Positions 16,960-26,939 are shown, counted from the stretch's first letter. The stretch is DNA of 64,000 nt from Serpens gallinarum (GCF_014836765.1 NZ_JACSQG010000013.1:1-64000); one strand, 5' to 3'. Numbers and translations: made by a program. The notes: generated by a model not told the origin, from the sequence alone.

Positions 16960-17035
16960 AGCACAAGGTTGAGCGGGCACCCCGCCGGCGGCGTTAGCTT
17001 CATGGTGGGTTGCCCGGGCGATTTCGTATTCCCTT
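16960..17035 (+). repeat. Degenerate REP-like hairpins after murB
   Basis: GCGGGCACCCCGCCGGCGGCG (split as GCGGGC…GCCGGCGGCG around 16974–16993) and GGTGGGTTGCCCGGGCGA (about 17004) resemble the GGCGGGCTGCCCGG element of the 103-bp units. It is a diverged copy; orientation and limits are approximate. Confidence 0.4.
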
Positions 17036-17094
17036 CCCTACACCGCGGTGTTGTTTCGAAAAAAGTGGCGCGTGCTGATTGATCTCCGCCCAAT

Positions 17095-17125
17095 AAAAAG
17101 GGGATGCCACTGGCATCCCCTTTTT
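17095..17125. terminator. Bidirectional terminator between murB and rne
   Basis: AAAAAGGGGATGCC and GGCATCCCCTTTTT form a long perfect stem around a 3-base loop, with A and T runs on both sides. It can end both murB (rightward) and rne (leftward, stop at 17141). Confidence 0.92.
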
Positions 17126-17140
17126 ATTTCAGCCTAAGAA

Positions 17141-20100
17141 TCAGGCCTGCGGCTTGGCGGTCTCGTCGGTTTCTGGCGACTTGTCTACCTCTGGCGCGTC
17201 CTGTGCTTCAACGATTGTCTCGGCTTCGGCTTCCTGGGCCTGGCTCTCAACTGTTTTGGCGACGGGCTCGACCGTTTCGTTCAAGGCAGTTTCAGCTTGC
17301 TGAATCAGTGGTGCTTCAGCAACCACTGGCTCAGCCGGAGCCGGAGCTTCGCTTGCAGCCGCAGCTTCAGCCTCGGCAGCTTCGCGAGCCAGACGTTCGG
17401 CTTCGCGCTGACGGCGACGCACTTCACGCGGGTCGTTGGGCGCACGGCCGCTGGTGACCGGAGCGGGTGTAACGACCGGAGCTTCCACTGCAGGCGTCGG
17501 GGCTGGTTCAACCACTTCGCTGACAGCAGGTGTTTCGGCTTCGACAGCGACAGGTGCAGGTGTCGGAGCAGGAGCAGGAGCAGCTTCGGCAACCGGCTCG
17601 ACAGCGGCGGGAGGAGTGACCTCTGCCGGGGCGGCAGGTTGCTCGATGCCGATTTCAGGCTCGGCGGCCGCAACCTTGCTATCGCTCAGGCTGGCGCCGT
17701 TATCGCTGGACTGTTCGGCAGCCGGCATTTCACCGCTCGGTGTCAGCTCGGCAACAGCGACCACATCTGGGGTAGCTTCGACGGCCTGGTTGGCCAGTGC
17801 TCCGGCAACGGCGGCAGCGGCAATCATGGCGCCTTCGCTCGGTGCGTTTTCGCTGCTTTCCTGGCCTTCGCTGGTTTCGATCAGGTTGCCGTTGGCATCA
17901 CGCTGACGCTCGCGACGGTTGCTGCGACGACGCTGGCCACGGGAGCGGCGACGAGGACGCTCGCCATCCTGACCATCCTGCTGATCTTCGAACTGCTCTT
18001 CGGTATTCAGTACTTCTTCGTCGACCTGCTCGACCGGAGCGCTGCGTGGCTTGCGCTCTTCGCGCGGCTGACGCTCTTCACGAGCGGGGCGCTCGCGGCG
18101 CGGCTCTTGAGTGTCGCGTGCTTCACGAGGCTGACGCTCTTCACGCGGCTCACGGGCTGGACGCTCTTCGCGTGCGGCGCGCTCTTCGCGGGGCTGGCGG
18201 TCTTCGCGCGGCTGACGTTCTTCACGGGCCGGGCGCTCGCGACGCTGCTGCTCTTGAGTGTCGCGTGCTTCACGAGGCTGGCGCTCTTCACGCGGCTCAC
18301 GGGCTGGACGCTCCTCGCGTGGCTTGCGCTCCTCGTCGCGGCGGTTGTTGGTGTCGCGGCCATCACGGCGGCGGTTTTGCTGGCGGCCGGTGCGGCGCTC
18401 ATCATTGCTGCGCTGCGGGCGTGCGTTAGTGGTTTTTTCGACCGGCTTGGCTGGCTCTTCCTTGCTGGCGAACAGGCCGACCAGCGACTTGACCAGGCCC
18501 TTGAACAGGCTCGGTGCCGGGGCGCTAACCGGCGCCAGCGATGCAGCGGGAGCGGCATCAACGTGTTCGGGAGCTGGGCGATTACGGCTGACGGTTTTCA
18601 CCGCAGCTTCCTGGCGGACCAACGATCGGGTGGCGCTGACCGGCTGGACTTCCTCGGCTTCGCTCGGGGCCATTTCGTAGCTGGACTGGCCAGCAAGCAG
18701 CTCCGGGCTGTCGTCGCGCAGGCGGATCACCTCGAAGTGCGGGGTCTCCAGGTGCGCGTCAGGCAGGATGTAGATGCGCGTACGGGTGCGCAGTTCGGTC
18801 TTGGTGATGGCATTGCGCTTCTCGTTGAGCAGGAAGGCGGCAACCTGGAAGGGAACGCGGGCGCGTACTTCTGCGGTGCGGTCCTTCAGGGCTTCTTCTT
18901 CGATCAGGCGCAGGATGGCCAGCGAGAGGGATTCGACGTCACGGATGACGCCCTGGCCGTTACAACGCGGGCAGACGATGCCGCTGGTTTCGCCCAGAGA
19001 CGGACGCAGACGCTGACGGGACATTTCCAGCAGGCCGAAACGCGAGATGCGGCCGACTTGGACGCGGGCGCGGTCGGCTTCCAGGGCTTCGCGAACCTTG
19101 TCTTCGACGGCGCGCTGATTTTTCGCCGGCGTCATATCAATGAAGTCGATGACGATCAGACCGCCAATATCACGCAGGCGCAGCTGGCGGGCGATTTCCT
19201 CAGCCGCTTCCAGGTTGGTCTGCAGGGCGGTTTCTTCGATATCGCCGCCTTTCGTAGCGCGCGCCGAGTTGATATCGATGGACACCAGGGCTTCGGTCGG
19301 ATCGATGAAAATGGAGCCGCCCGACGGCAGCTTCACTTCGCGCTGGAAGGCAGTTTCGATTTGGCTTTCGATCTGGAAGCGGTTGAACAGCGGCACGCTG
19401 TCTTGGTACAGCTTGATCTTGCTGGCGTACTGCGGCATGACCTGCTGGATGAAGCTCAGTGCTTCTTCCTGGGCCTCGACGCTGTCGATCAGGACTTCGC
19501 CGATGTCTTGGCGCAGGTAGTCACGGATCGCGCGGATGATGACATTGCTTTCCTGGTAGATCAGGAAGGGGGCAGCGCGATCCTGGGAGGCATCCTTGAT
19601 GGCAGCCCACAGTTGGGCCAGGTAGTCCAGGTCCCACTGCAGTTCTTCGCTGGAGCGACCCAGGCCGGCGGTGCGCACGATCAGGCCCATGTCGGCCGGC
19701 GCGTTCAGGCCGTTGAGTGCTTCGCGCAGTTCATTGCGTTCCTCACCTTCGATGCGGCGCGAGATGCCACCGGCGCGAGGGTTGTTGGGCATCAGCACCA
19801 GGTAGCGGCCGGCCAGGCTGATAAAGGTGGTCAGCGCTGCGCCTTTGTTGCCGCGCTCTTCTTTCTCGACCTGGATGATGACTTCCTGGCCTTCCTTCAG
19901 GACGTCCTTGATGTTGACGCGACCTTCCGGAGCCTTGCTGAAGTATTCGCGAGAGATTTCCTTGAGCGGCAGAAAGCCGTGGCGTTCGGCGCCGAAATCC
20001 ACGAAGGCAGCTTCGAGACTCGGCTCGACACGGGTGATGCGGCCCTTATAGATGTTGGCCTTTTTCTGTTCGCGCGCTCCCGATTCGATATCGAGGTCGA

Positions 20101-20173
20101 ACAGGCGCTGGCCGTCAACCAGTGCGACACGCAACTCTTCGGGTTGGGTCGCGTTAATCAGCATTCTTTTCAT
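17141..20173 (-). CDS. rne: Ribonuclease E
   Basis: A 1010-residue endoribonuclease, scaffold of the RNA degradosome. The catalytic half has an S1 domain ([20 protein letters not shown]), RNase H-like and 5'-sensor regions, the DNase I-like site ([16 protein letters not shown] with catalytic aspartate) and the zinc link CPRCNGQG. The C-terminal half is unstructured. It has arginine/glutamate-rich RNA-binding repeats ([13 protein letters not shown]), then an A/P/E-rich region and a terminal helix cluster. Start is ATG 20173 ([20 protein letters not shown]), as in the family. The gene is monocistronic and leftward behind a ~500-nt leader. The long frame on the opposite strand is a GC-bias artefact. 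Confidence 0.97.
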   Translation of the reverse strand: MKRMLINATQPEELRVALVDGQRLFDLDIESGAREQKKANIYKGRITRVEPSLEAAFVDFGAERHGFLPLKEISREYFSKAPEGRVNIKDVLKEGQEVIIQVEKEERGNKGAALTTFISLAGRYLVLMPNNPRAGGISRRIEGEERNELREALNGLNAPADMGLIVRTAGLGRSSEELQWDLDYLAQLWAAIKDASQDRAAPFLIYQESNVIIRAIRDYLRQDIGEVLIDSVEAQEEALSFIQQVMPQYASKIKLYQDSVPLFNRFQIESQIETAFQREVKLPSGGSIFIDPTEALVSIDINSARATKGGDIEETALQTNLEAAEEIARQLRLRDIGGLIVIDFIDMTPAKNQRAVEDKVREALEADRARVQVGRISRFGLLEMSRQRLRPSLGETSGIVCPRCNGQGVIRDVESLSLAILRLIEEEALKDRTAEVRARVPFQVAAFLLNEKRNAITKTELRTRTRIYILPDAHLETPHFEVIRLRDDSPELLAGQSSYEMAPSEAEEVQPVSATRSLVRQEAAVKTVSRNRPAPEHVDAAPAASLAPVSAPAPSLFKGLVKSLVGLFASKEEPAKPVEKTTNARPQRSNDERRTGRQQNRRRDGRDTNNRRDEERKPREERPAREPREERQPREARDTQEQQRRERPAREERQPREDRQPREERAAREERPAREPREERQPREARDTQEPRRERPAREERQPREERKPRSAPVEQVDEEVLNTEEQFEDQQDGQDGERPRRRSRGQRRRSNRRERQRDANGNLIETSEGQESSENAPSEGAMIAAAAVAGALANQAVEATPDVVAVAELTPSGEMPAAEQSSDNGASLSDSKVAAAEPEIGIEQPAAPAEVTPPAAVEPVAEAAPAPAPTPAPVAVEAETPAVSEVVEPAPTPAVEAPVVTPAPVTSGRAPNDPREVRRRQREAERLAREAAEAEAAAASEAPAPAEPVVAEAPLIQQAETALNETVEPVAKTVESQAQEAEAETIVEAQDAPEVDKSPETDETAKPQA
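18093..18345 (-). repeat. In-frame 147-bp duplication within rne
   Basis: CTCTTGAGTGTCGCGTGCTT occurs at 18104 and again at 18251, exactly 147 bases (49 codons) apart, with near-identical flanks. It encodes two copies of the [20 protein letters not shown] block in the arginine-rich RNA-binding segment of RNase E. Smaller [11 protein letters not shown] repeats lie within each copy. Confidence 0.85.
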
Positions 20174-20674
20174 GTAGTACCGTTGGGTTTCCAGGCGGAG
20201 GGAAACGGCAATCGGCACACACGACTCTCACGGTCGGTGTCGGGCGCGTATCAGCAGTGGTGTAAACACTGCAGTGTCCAGCGAGTACCAACCAGTAGGG
20301 TCGGGCTCGCGACGACGTCTCCTGCTACAGCTGTAATTGCAGAAGTACTAACTCAGGAGGAGGAATCAACCAGAACGGAAGTGGACGAGAAGCGTCTGTA
20401 AAAGCCTGATGCTACACAGTCCGATGGTTGTGCATCTCCACCCACACGTATCCTTTGAAAATCGGGTGCCGCTTACAGAATCCGTAGCGGGTTGTCATTT
20501 ATCGCGTCCGTAACGTTGGCGGGCGCGCGTCATGGTTCAAGGCTTGGGTTTCAGAGCTTTTCGCGTTCGTGCTGCGATTGGCTCGATGGACGGCCTGACG
20601 TCCCGAAAAAAGTTGCTCAAGTGCTGAAGCGGCATTCTTTGCTTCGCTCCCTGACTTGACCGCTTTTGGCGGCG
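20174..20674 (-). other. Long untranslated leader of rne
   Basis: About 500 bases between the predicted rne transcription start (near 20674) and its ATG (20173) contain no convincing gene. In E. coli the long rne leader is the target through which RNase E controls its own mRNA. A similar role here is inferred from position and length only. Confidence 0.55.
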
Positions 20675-20680
20675 TTCGCG

Positions 20681-20709
20681 ACTATAACAGCTCCCTATTG
20701 GTGCTTCAA
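20681..20709 (-). promoter_or_regulatory. Sigma-70 promoter for rne
   Basis: On the minus strand TTGAAG (20704–20709) and TATAGT (20681–20686) are separated by exactly 17 bases, a near-consensus housekeeping promoter facing rne. Confidence 0.75.
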
Positions 20710-20722
20710 TTGCATTAAAAAT

Positions 20723-20738
20723 TGCTATCATGGCGCCG
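20723..20738 (+). promoter_or_regulatory. Extended -10 promoter for rluC
   Basis: TGCTATCAT (20723–20731) matches an extended -10 element (TGnTATnAT). The predicted start would be at about 20737–20739, on the rluC ATG itself. No good -35 hexamer is present 17 bases upstream. Confidence 0.4.
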
Positions 20739-21692
20739 ATGAATACTTCTCTCCCTCCGACTTCCGGCGTTCAGTTGCTCGAAGTCGCTCCGGACCTTGC
20801 CGGCCAACGCATCGATAACTTCCTTCGCGCTCAGTTGAAGGGGGTCCCCAAGACATTGATCTACCGCATTTTGCGTAAAGGCGAAGTGCGCGTGAACAAG
20901 GGCAGAATCAAGCCTGAATACAAATTGCAGGCTGGCGATATCGTCCGTGTTCCGCCGCTGCGTCTGGCTGAGCGCGACGAGCCGGAGCCTCTGGCGCAGG
21001 GGTTGCTGGAGCGCCTTGAGGCTGCAGTCGTCTATGAAGACAAGGCACTGATCGTGCTGAACAAGCCTGCCGGTATTGCCGTGCATGGCGGCAGTGGCCT
21101 CAATTACGGTGTGATCGAAGCCTTTCGCCAGATGCGTCCGGATGCCAAGGATATCGAGCTGGTGCATCGCCTGGATCGGGATACCTCGGGCCTGCTGATG
21201 ATTGCCAAAAAGCGCAGCATGCTGCGGCATCTGCACGAGGCGTTGCGTGGGGATGGGGTGGACAAGCGCTATATGGCCCTGGTGCGCGGTAACTGGCCTG
21301 CTGCGAAAAAGAGAGTCAGTGCGCCGTTGTTGAAAAATACCCTGCGTTCCGGTGAGCGCATGGTTGAAGTGAATCCCGAGGGCAAGGACGCGCTGACCGA
21401 GTTCAAGGTACTGCGCCGCTTCGGTGAGTTCGCCACGCTGATCGAGGCCAGTCCGATCACCGGGCGTACCCATCAGATCCGTGTGCATGCGCTGCATGCC
21501 GGGCACGCGATTGCTGGAGATTCCAAGTATGGTGATGAAGACTTCACCCGTGAAATTCGTGAGCTGGGCGGCAAGCGGCTGTTCCTGCATGCCTATGCCT
21601 TGCGGATCACCTTGCCGGACGGCACCGCGCTGAGCCTGGAGGCGCCTGTCGATGCCATGTGGGCGAAGGCGCTGGAGCGTCTCGGTGCCTGA
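20739..21692 (+). CDS. rluC: 23S rRNA pseudouridine synthase RluC
   Basis: A 317-residue pseudouridine synthase (23S positions 955, 2504 and 2580 in E. coli). An N-terminal S4 domain ([20 protein letters not shown]) is followed by the RluA-type catalytic domain with [12 protein letters not shown] containing the catalytic aspartate. ATG 20739 gives [16 protein letters not shown], the normal family start. ATG 20730 is an alternative but lies in the likely -10 element. No Shine–Dalgarno sequence precedes either. It is divergent from rne and overlaps the following hydrolase gene. Confidence 0.93.
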   Translation: MNTSLPPTSGVQLLEVAPDLAGQRIDNFLRAQLKGVPKTLIYRILRKGEVRVNKGRIKPEYKLQAGDIVRVPPLRLAERDEPEPLAQGLLERLEAAVVYEDKALIVLNKPAGIAVHGGSGLNYGVIEAFRQMRPDAKDIELVHRLDRDTSGLLMIAKKRSMLRHLHEALRGDGVDKRYMALVRGNWPAAKKRVSAPLLKNTLRSGERMVEVNPEGKDALTEFKVLRRFGEFATLIEASPITGRTHQIRVHALHAGHAIAGDSKYGDEDFTREIRELGGKRLFLHAYALRITLPDGTALSLEAPVDAMWAKALERLGA

Positions 21693-22377
21693 CTACGAGT
21701 TGTTGGTGTTCGATTGGGACGGCACGCTGGTGGATTCGGTGGCGCGCATTGTCGAATCGGTGCGCGTCGCGGCCGATGTGTGCGGTTTGCAACAGCTTGA
21801 TGAGGCGCCGATCAGGGGCATCATTGGTCTTGGTTTGCCCGAAGCGATTGCGACGCTGTATCCGGAGTCGGCTGACGGGCAGATGATTGAGCGCTTTCGC
21901 ACGATCTATGCTGAGCATTATGTAGCGCTGGAAGCGGAGCCTACGGCGTTGTTTCCGGGTGTGGCGGACGGTCTTGAGGCGCTACGCGCAGCGGGCTATC
22001 GGTTGGCGGTTGCCACCGGTAAAAGCCGCCGCGGCCTGCAGCGGGTTTTGGCTGGGCGGGGATGGGACAGTTATTTTGAAATCACCCGTTGCGCTGATGA
22101 AACGGCCAGCAAGCCCGATCCGCTGATGCTGCGGGAAATTCTCGAATACTGCAGTGTGTCACCGCAGCGTGCCCTGATGATCGGAGATTCTTCCTTTGAT
22201 TTGCAAATGGCTCGGCACGCCGGCATGGATTCGGTTGCGGTGGGCTATGGTGCTCAATCTTTGCAATGCTTACAGGCGTTTGAGCCTCGATGGGCAATCA
22301 TGAGTTTTGCCGAGTTGCTTGACTGGCTGTTGCCGGTTGGCCCGGCGTTGACTGAGGTGGGTGTGTATGGCGGATGA
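21685..22377 (+). CDS. HAD-superfamily hydrolase, phosphoglycolate phosphatase-like
   Basis: A 230-residue HAD-IA phosphatase with motif [12 protein letters not shown], motif II VATGKS, and motifs [16 protein letters not shown] and [12 protein letters not shown]. The substrate is not evident. GTG 21685 overlaps the rluC stop by 8 bases and gives a natural N-terminus ([13 protein letters not shown]). It overlaps the peptidase gene at its end. The rluC–hydrolase–peptidase order is conserved in pseudomonads. Confidence 0.88.
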   Translation: MPDYELLVFDWDGTLVDSVARIVESVRVAADVCGLQQLDEAPIRGIIGLGLPEAIATLYPESADGQMIERFRTIYAEHYVALEAEPTALFPGVADGLEALRAAGYRLAVATGKSRRGLQRVLAGRGWDSYFEITRCADETASKPDPLMLREILEYCSVSPQRALMIGDSSFDLQMARHAGMDSVAVGYGAQSLQCLQAFEPRWAIMSFAELLDWLLPVGPALTEVGVYGG

Positions 22378-23344
22378 ATGGAAAGCGCCCGACGAAAAGG
22401 CTGATGACAAAAGCTGGAAGTTGCTGGAAAAAGCCGTGCTGGCCGGTGTGCAGGAGCAGCGTCGATCGCGGCGCTGGGGCATCTTTTTCAAGTCGCTGAC
22501 TTTTTTGTATCTGTTCGGGGCTTTGGCATTGTTTTCGCCTTTGCTGGATCGCCAAAAAGGAGCGGTGGGCGGAGGTGCTCATACTGCGTTGATCGAAGTG
22601 CGCGGCATGATCGCTGATCAGGAAAATGCCAGTGCGGATAATCTTGTCGGCAGCCTGCGGGCGGCTTTCAAGGATGCGGGCACCCGTGGGGTGATCATGC
22701 GTATTAACAGTCCGGGTGGCAGTCCGGTGCAGTCGGGCTATGTCTATGACGAAATTCGCCGCTTGCGAGGCGAGTACCCAAATATCAAGCTGTATGCCGT
22801 GATCACCGATCTTGGGGCTTCTGGTGCGTATTACATCGCCAGCGCTGCCGATGAAATCTATGCCGACAAATCCAGCCTGGTGGGTTCCATTGGGGTGACG
22901 GCGGCGGGCTTCGGCTTCGTGGGGGTCATGGAAAAGCTGGGTGTTGATCGCCGCTTGTATACCGCAGGCGAGCACAAGGCGTTCCTGGATCCGTTCCAGC
23001 CCGCCAAGCCGGAAGAAACCGCGTTTTGGCAGGAGGTGCTGCAAACCACGCACCGTCAGTTCATTGAGAGTGTGAAGCAAGGGCGCGGCGAACGTCTGAA
23101 GGATGAGGAGCATCCAGAACTGTTTTCCGGTCTGGTGTGGTCCGGAGAGCAGGCGGTGGAGCTGGGGTTGGTGGATGGTCTGGCGAGCAGCAGCCAGATC
23201 GCCCGAGAGGTGATTGGCGAAGAGCGAATCGTTGACTTCACACTGCAAGAAACTGCGTTCGATCGCTTCGCCAAGAAATTGGGTGCGGGCGTGGCTGAGC
23301 ACGTGGCGCTGTGGATGGGTTTTCAGGGGCCCGTGCTTAGGTAG
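22367..23344 (+). CDS. S49-family signal peptide peptidase (SppA/SohB-like)
   Basis: A 325-residue membrane serine protease of the short SppA type. A cytoplasmic N-terminus precedes one membrane helix (FFKSLTFLYLFGALALFSP). The ClpP-like fold follows, with MRINSPGGSPVQSGYVY, the catalytic serine in LGASGAYYIASAADE, and the catalytic lysine in YTAGEHKAFLDPF. It degrades released signal peptides or membrane proteins. ATG 22367 was chosen over GTG 22361. Confidence 0.9.
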   Translation: MADEWKAPDEKADDKSWKLLEKAVLAGVQEQRRSRRWGIFFKSLTFLYLFGALALFSPLLDRQKGAVGGGAHTALIEVRGMIADQENASADNLVGSLRAAFKDAGTRGVIMRINSPGGSPVQSGYVYDEIRRLRGEYPNIKLYAVITDLGASGAYYIASAADEIYADKSSLVGSIGVTAAGFGFVGVMEKLGVDRRLYTAGEHKAFLDPFQPAKPEETAFWQEVLQTTHRQFIESVKQGRGERLKDEEHPELFSGLVWSGEQAVELGLVDGLASSSQIAREVIGEERIVDFTLQETAFDRFAKKLGAGVAEHVALWMGFQGPVLR

Positions 23345-23363
23345 TCGCGGCGGATTGAATGCT

Positions 23364-23406
23364 CGCGGGGTGGGTGTGAGTCGCGCCGACCCCGCGTCTG
23401 GTTTTC
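23364..23406. terminator. Terminator between convergent peptidase and Maf genes
   Basis: CGCGGGGT (23364–23371) pairs with ACCCCGCG (23389–23396) and is followed by TCTGGTTTT on the plus strand. The loop is long (17 bases), so strength is uncertain. Confidence 0.45.
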
Positions 23407-23430
23407 CTATTCCTGGTTCGAGCTCGTATC

Positions 23431-24009
23431 TCAGGGGAGCTCTACTCCTTCCTTTAATAGCATGTCCACCAGGCGGATCAGCGGCAGGCCGACAAGGCTG
23501 GTGCTGTCACTTCCTTCGGTGCTGCGGAACAGGCTAATACCCAAGCCTTCGGCCTTGAAGCTTCCAGCGCAGTCGTAGGGTTGCTCGATTTGCAGGTACC
23601 GTTCGATGCGCTGTTCGTCCAGTTCGCGAAAATGCACGGTGAACGGTACGCAGTCGACCTGGCAGTGGCCGTTGCTGCTATTTAATAAGCACAGGCCGGT
23701 CAAAAAGGTCAGGCTGCGATTGCTGGAGTTGAGCAGTTGCTGGCGGGCGCTCTCGAAGTGATGGGGTTTGCCAATGATTTGTCCATCCAGAACGGCAACT
23801 TGGTCGGAACCTATGATCAGGTGGGCGGGATGACTGAGGGCCAGGGCTCTGGCCTTTTGTTCCGCCAGGCGCTGGACCAGTTGCGGGGGGCTTTCCCCAG
23901 GCAGGGGGTTTTCGTCGATATCCGGACTGGCGCTGGTGAACGGCAGTCGCAGGCGCGAGAGCAGTTCGCGGCGATAGGGCGAGCTGGAAGCAAGCAGCAA
24001 CGGCAGCAT
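23431..24009 (-). CDS. Maf-family nucleotide pyrophosphatase, YceF type
   Basis: A 192-residue Maf protein with LLASSSPYRRELLSRL at the start, SPDIDE, and IIGSDQVAVLDGQIIGKP. The QVA/KP variant pattern fits the YceF subfamily, which hydrolyses modified nucleotides such as 7-methyl-GTP. It is leftward and divergent from yceD–rpmF, as in many gammaproteobacteria. Confidence 0.9.
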   Translation of the reverse strand: MLPLLLASSSPYRRELLSRLRLPFTSASPDIDENPLPGESPPQLVQRLAEQKARALALSHPAHLIIGSDQVAVLDGQIIGKPHHFESARQQLLNSSNRSLTFLTGLCLLNSSNGHCQVDCVPFTVHFRELDEQRIERYLQIEQPYDCAGSFKAEGLGISLFRSTEGSDSTSLVGLPLIRLVDMLLKEGVELP

Positions 24010-24078
24010 GAGCTTCTCCTTATATAAAGGAGGCGAAGTCTAGCGATTGAGCGGGATCGCGCACAGGCCGAATATCCT

Positions 24079-24107
24079 TTGACAGGGGCAGGGTAGATCC
24101 CTAGAAT
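24079..24107 (+). promoter_or_regulatory. Strong sigma-70 promoter for yceD–rpmF–plsX–fab
   Basis: TTGACA (24079–24084) and TAGAAT (24102–24107) with 17 bases between. The predicted start is about 24113–24115, only 2–4 bases before the yceD ATG at 24117. Confidence 0.8.
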
Positions 24108-24116
24108 CTCGCGCCT

Positions 24117-24644
24117 ATGTTGAATGGACCGATTCCACCTCACGTTGACCCACGCAAACTGGCTGATCGCGGCGCTACCCTTGAGGGTGTGTTACAGATC
24201 TCCAGCTTGTCGCGTCTCGCTGCGCAACTGGTTGACGACGTTGGCGAAGTGCACACGAAGCTGATCTTCGAGCGCGACGAACGACGTGTACCCGTCATCC
24301 ATGGCGAGTTTGACGTCGTGGTCAAAATGATTTGCCAGCGCTGTCTGGAAGTCGCTCACTTGCCGATCCACGGCGAATACAACTATGTCGTGGTGAGGGA
24401 AGGGGCTGACGAGCAGTCTGTGCCGAAAGGCTATGATGCGCTGGAGGTGGGGGAGGAGCCCCTGGATCTGCTGACTCTGGTCGAGGATGAGCTGTTGCTT
24501 TCCTTGCCTATCGTTCCGGTCCATGACCCAGAAATTTGCCAGCAGCCGGCGGGTCTCGATGAGCCTGAGCCGAGCGAGGACGAGGTTCCACGGTCCAACC
24601 CGTTCAGCGTACTGGCGCAGTTAAAGCGTGACCCAAACGTTTAG
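24117..24644 (+). CDS. yceD: YceD/DUF177 protein
   Basis: A 175-residue DUF177 protein with VKMICQRCLEVAHLPI (single CxxC) and LDLLTLVEDELLLSLPIVPVHD. The family sits next to rpmF in most bacteria and is tied to 23S rRNA and L32 homeostasis. The ATG at 24117 lies almost at the predicted transcription start, so translation may begin without a leader. rpmF follows after 13 bases. Confidence 0.9.
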   Translation: MLNGPIPPHVDPRKLADRGATLEGVLQISSLSRLAAQLVDDVGEVHTKLIFERDERRVPVIHGEFDVVVKMICQRCLEVAHLPIHGEYNYVVVREGADEQSVPKGYDALEVGEEPLDLLTLVEDELLLSLPIVPVHDPEICQQPAGLDEPEPSEDEVPRSNPFSVLAQLKRDPNV

Positions 24645-24657
24645 GAGTTAATAAGTT

Positions 24658-24840
24658 ATGGCTGTTCAGCAGAACAAAAAATCCCGTTCCGCGCGTGACA
24701 TGCGTCGCTCCCATGATGCTCTGGAGCCCAACGCTCTGTCCGTGGAAAAGACCACTGGTGAAGTTCACCTGCGCCACCACGTTTCGCCGGAAGGCGTGTA
24801 CCGTGGTCGCAAGGTGATCGACAAGGGCGCTGACGAGTAA
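24658..24840 (+). CDS. rpmF: 50S ribosomal protein L32
   Basis: A 60-residue L32 with the typical [21 protein letters not shown] start and [15 protein letters not shown] end. This form lacks the zinc-binding cysteines of C+ paralogues. AGGAG precedes the ATG (24643–24648 region). Part of the yceD–rpmF–plsX–fabD–fabG cluster. Confidence 0.97.
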   Translation: MAVQQNKKSRSARDMRRSHDALEPNALSVEKTTGEVHLRHHVSPEGVYRGRKVIDKGADE

Positions 24841-24843
24841 TCC

Positions 24844-25854
24844 TTGTCCGCTCCGGTCATCGCGATTGATGCAATGGGTGGGGACTTCGGTCCCCACTGC
24901 ATTGTTCCGGCCAGCCTTGCTTGTCTGGCGGAAATCCCCTCGCTGCATCTGGCCCTTGTCGGCCAAACTCCTCTTATCGAAAAGCTGATCGATCGCCAGC
25001 CCGGTGTGGATCGCGCGCGCCTGCAAATCGTGCATGCCTCGGAAGTGGTTGCCATGAGCGATCGTCCAGCCCAGGCCTTGCGCGGCAAGCCGGATGCCTC
25101 CATGCGTGTGGCGCTAGAGATGGTTCGGCAGGGACGTGCCCAGGCCTGTGTCAGTGCCGGTAACACCGGGGCATTGATGGCCTTGTCGCGCTATGTCCTG
25201 AAAACCCTGCCGGGTATCGATCGTCCAGCGATGATGGCTGCGCTGCCCACGCGCGCAGGCAGTTGTCATTTGCTCGATCTGGGTGCCAACGTGGATTGCA
25301 ATGCCGAGCATCTTTACCAGTTCGCGGTCATGGGTTCCGTGGCGGCTGAGACGTTGGGCGTGCGGCGACCACGTGTGGCCCTGCTGAATGTCGGGACCGA
25401 GGAGATCAAAGGTAACCAGCAGGTCAAGTTGGCCGCCAGTTTGTTGCGTCAGGCACCGGGACTGAATTTTATCGGCTTTATCGAGGGTGATGGCGTATAC
25501 CGTGGCGACGCCGATGTGGTGGTCTGCGACGGTTTCGTCGGCAATATCCTGCTCAAATCCAGTGAAGGGTTGGCGGAAATGGTGGCGGAGAAAATCCGTG
25601 ATCTGTTTTCACGCAACCTGGCCTCGCGTCTGCTGGGTGCGGTAGCGCTGCCGCTGCTGCGCAGTCTGCGCGAAGAGCTCAAGCCGGCCACCCATAACGG
25701 CGCCAGTTTTCTGGGGTTGCAGGGGGTGGTGGTGAAGAGCCATGGCGGGGCCGCTGAAGATGCTTTCCAGAGTGCGATCCGTCGGGCGCTGGTGGAGATT
25801 CATGAAAATCTGCCGCAACGCCTGCATGGTCGCCTGGAGGACTTGCTGCTATAG
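24844..25854 (+). CDS. plsX: Phosphate acyltransferase PlsX
   Basis: A 336-residue enzyme that converts acyl-ACP to acyl-phosphate, the first committed step to phosphatidic acid through PlsY. It begins [16 protein letters not shown] and contains [20 protein letters not shown] and [22 protein letters not shown], all family hallmarks. The start is TTG 24844, three bases after the rpmF stop, because no ATG or GTG lies in the right place. Confidence 0.95.
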   Translation: MSAPVIAIDAMGGDFGPHCIVPASLACLAEIPSLHLALVGQTPLIEKLIDRQPGVDRARLQIVHASEVVAMSDRPAQALRGKPDASMRVALEMVRQGRAQACVSAGNTGALMALSRYVLKTLPGIDRPAMMAALPTRAGSCHLLDLGANVDCNAEHLYQFAVMGSVAAETLGVRRPRVALLNVGTEEIKGNQQVKLAASLLRQAPGLNFIGFIEGDGVYRGDADVVVCDGFVGNILLKSSEGLAEMVAEKIRDLFSRNLASRLLGAVALPLLRSLREELKPATHNGASFLGLQGVVVKSHGGAAEDAFQSAIRRALVEIHENLPQRLHGRLEDLLL

Positions 25855-25983
25855 CTTCTCTGTTGCCTGCGCGAGCGATGTGACTGCGGCGCACAGGTTG
25901 TCATCCAATCCTCAGTTTGTTGCGCCAGGTGTGTAGTGGCGTGATGTATTTTCTGACGACAAGACCACCAAGGGACCGTTTTC

Positions 25984-26922
25984 ATGTCTGTATCCCCCGC
26001 ATTCGTCTTTCCCGGGCAAGGCTCGCAATCGCTTGGCATGCTCGCCGAACTGGGCGCTTACCAGCGCTCGGTCCTCGACACCTTCAGTGAAGCCTCTGAT
26101 GCCCTGGGCTATGACCTCTGGGCGTTGATCCAGAACGGCCCGGTTGAGCAACTGAACCAGACAGACAAGACCCAGCCGGCCATTCTGGCGGCTTCTATCG
26201 CCTTGTGGCGTCTGTGGCTGGCTGAAGGTGGTGTGCGCCCGGCTTACGTGGCAGGTCACAGTCTCGGTGAATACTCGGCGCTGGTGGCGGCCGATAGCCT
26301 GCCCCTCGCTGCAGCCGTCAAGCTGGTCGAGCTGCGTGGCCAGCTGATGCAGCAGGCTGTACCGGCTGGGCAGGGCGGCATGGCCGCGATTCTCGGCCTA
26401 GAAGACGCTGACGTACTGGCGGCCTGCTCCGAAGCGGCCCAGGGCGATGTGGTCAGTGCGGTGAATTTCAATGCGCCCGGCCAGGTGGTGATCGCCGGTT
26501 CCGCTGCCGCTGTCGAGCGTGCCATCGAGGCGTGCAAGGCCCGAGGCGCCAAGCGTGCCATGCCCCTGCCGGTCAGCGTGCCGTCGCATTGTGACCTGAT
26601 GCGCCCGGCTGCCGAGCGTTTTGCCGAGTCCGTGGCAGCCATCGAGTGGCAGGCGCCCAAGATTGCTCTGGTGCAGAACGTCAGCGCCGCGGTCGTCAAT
26701 GACCTGGAAACCCTCAAGCGCGACTTGCTGGCGCAGCTTTACAGTCCGGTGCGCTGGGTGGAATCGATGCAGAAGCTGGCCGAGTGCGGTGTCACGGCAT
26801 TGGTTGAATGTGGGCCAGGCAAGGTTCTGTCTGGGCTCAACAAGCGCTGCGTGAAGGGCATCGATACGTACAATCTGGATACCCCCGAGGCATTTGCAGG
26901 CGCTCGCGCCGCGCTGGCCTGA
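25984..26922 (+). CDS. fabD: Malonyl-CoA:ACP transacylase
   Basis: A 312-residue enzyme that loads malonyl groups onto ACP. The N-terminal FVFPGQGSQSLGML, the nucleophile elbow GHSLGEYSAL and the histidine in PVSVPSHCDLMRP are present. Length is standard. It follows plsX by 129 bases and precedes fabG by 17. Confidence 0.96.
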   Translation: MSVSPAFVFPGQGSQSLGMLAELGAYQRSVLDTFSEASDALGYDLWALIQNGPVEQLNQTDKTQPAILAASIALWRLWLAEGGVRPAYVAGHSLGEYSALVAADSLPLAAAVKLVELRGQLMQQAVPAGQGGMAAILGLEDADVLAACSEAAQGDVVSAVNFNAPGQVVIAGSAAAVERAIEACKARGAKRAMPLPVSVPSHCDLMRPAAERFAESVAAIEWQAPKIALVQNVSAAVVNDLETLKRDLLAQLYSPVRWVESMQKLAECGVTALVECGPGKVLSGLNKRCVKGIDTYNLDTPEAFAGARAALA

Positions 26923-26939
26923 AATTAGGAGAAGTGTTT

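Noticed and set aside
17297-20401. A 1034-codon open frame on the plus strand opposite rne
   Set aside because: It mirrors the RNase E gene in high-GC DNA with skewed codons; its translation is low-complexity and matches no family, while rne is unmistakable.
20537-20731. A 64-codon leftward frame in the rne leader
   Set aside because: It spans the rne promoter, so most of it would lie upstream of the transcription start, and it lacks a ribosome-binding site.
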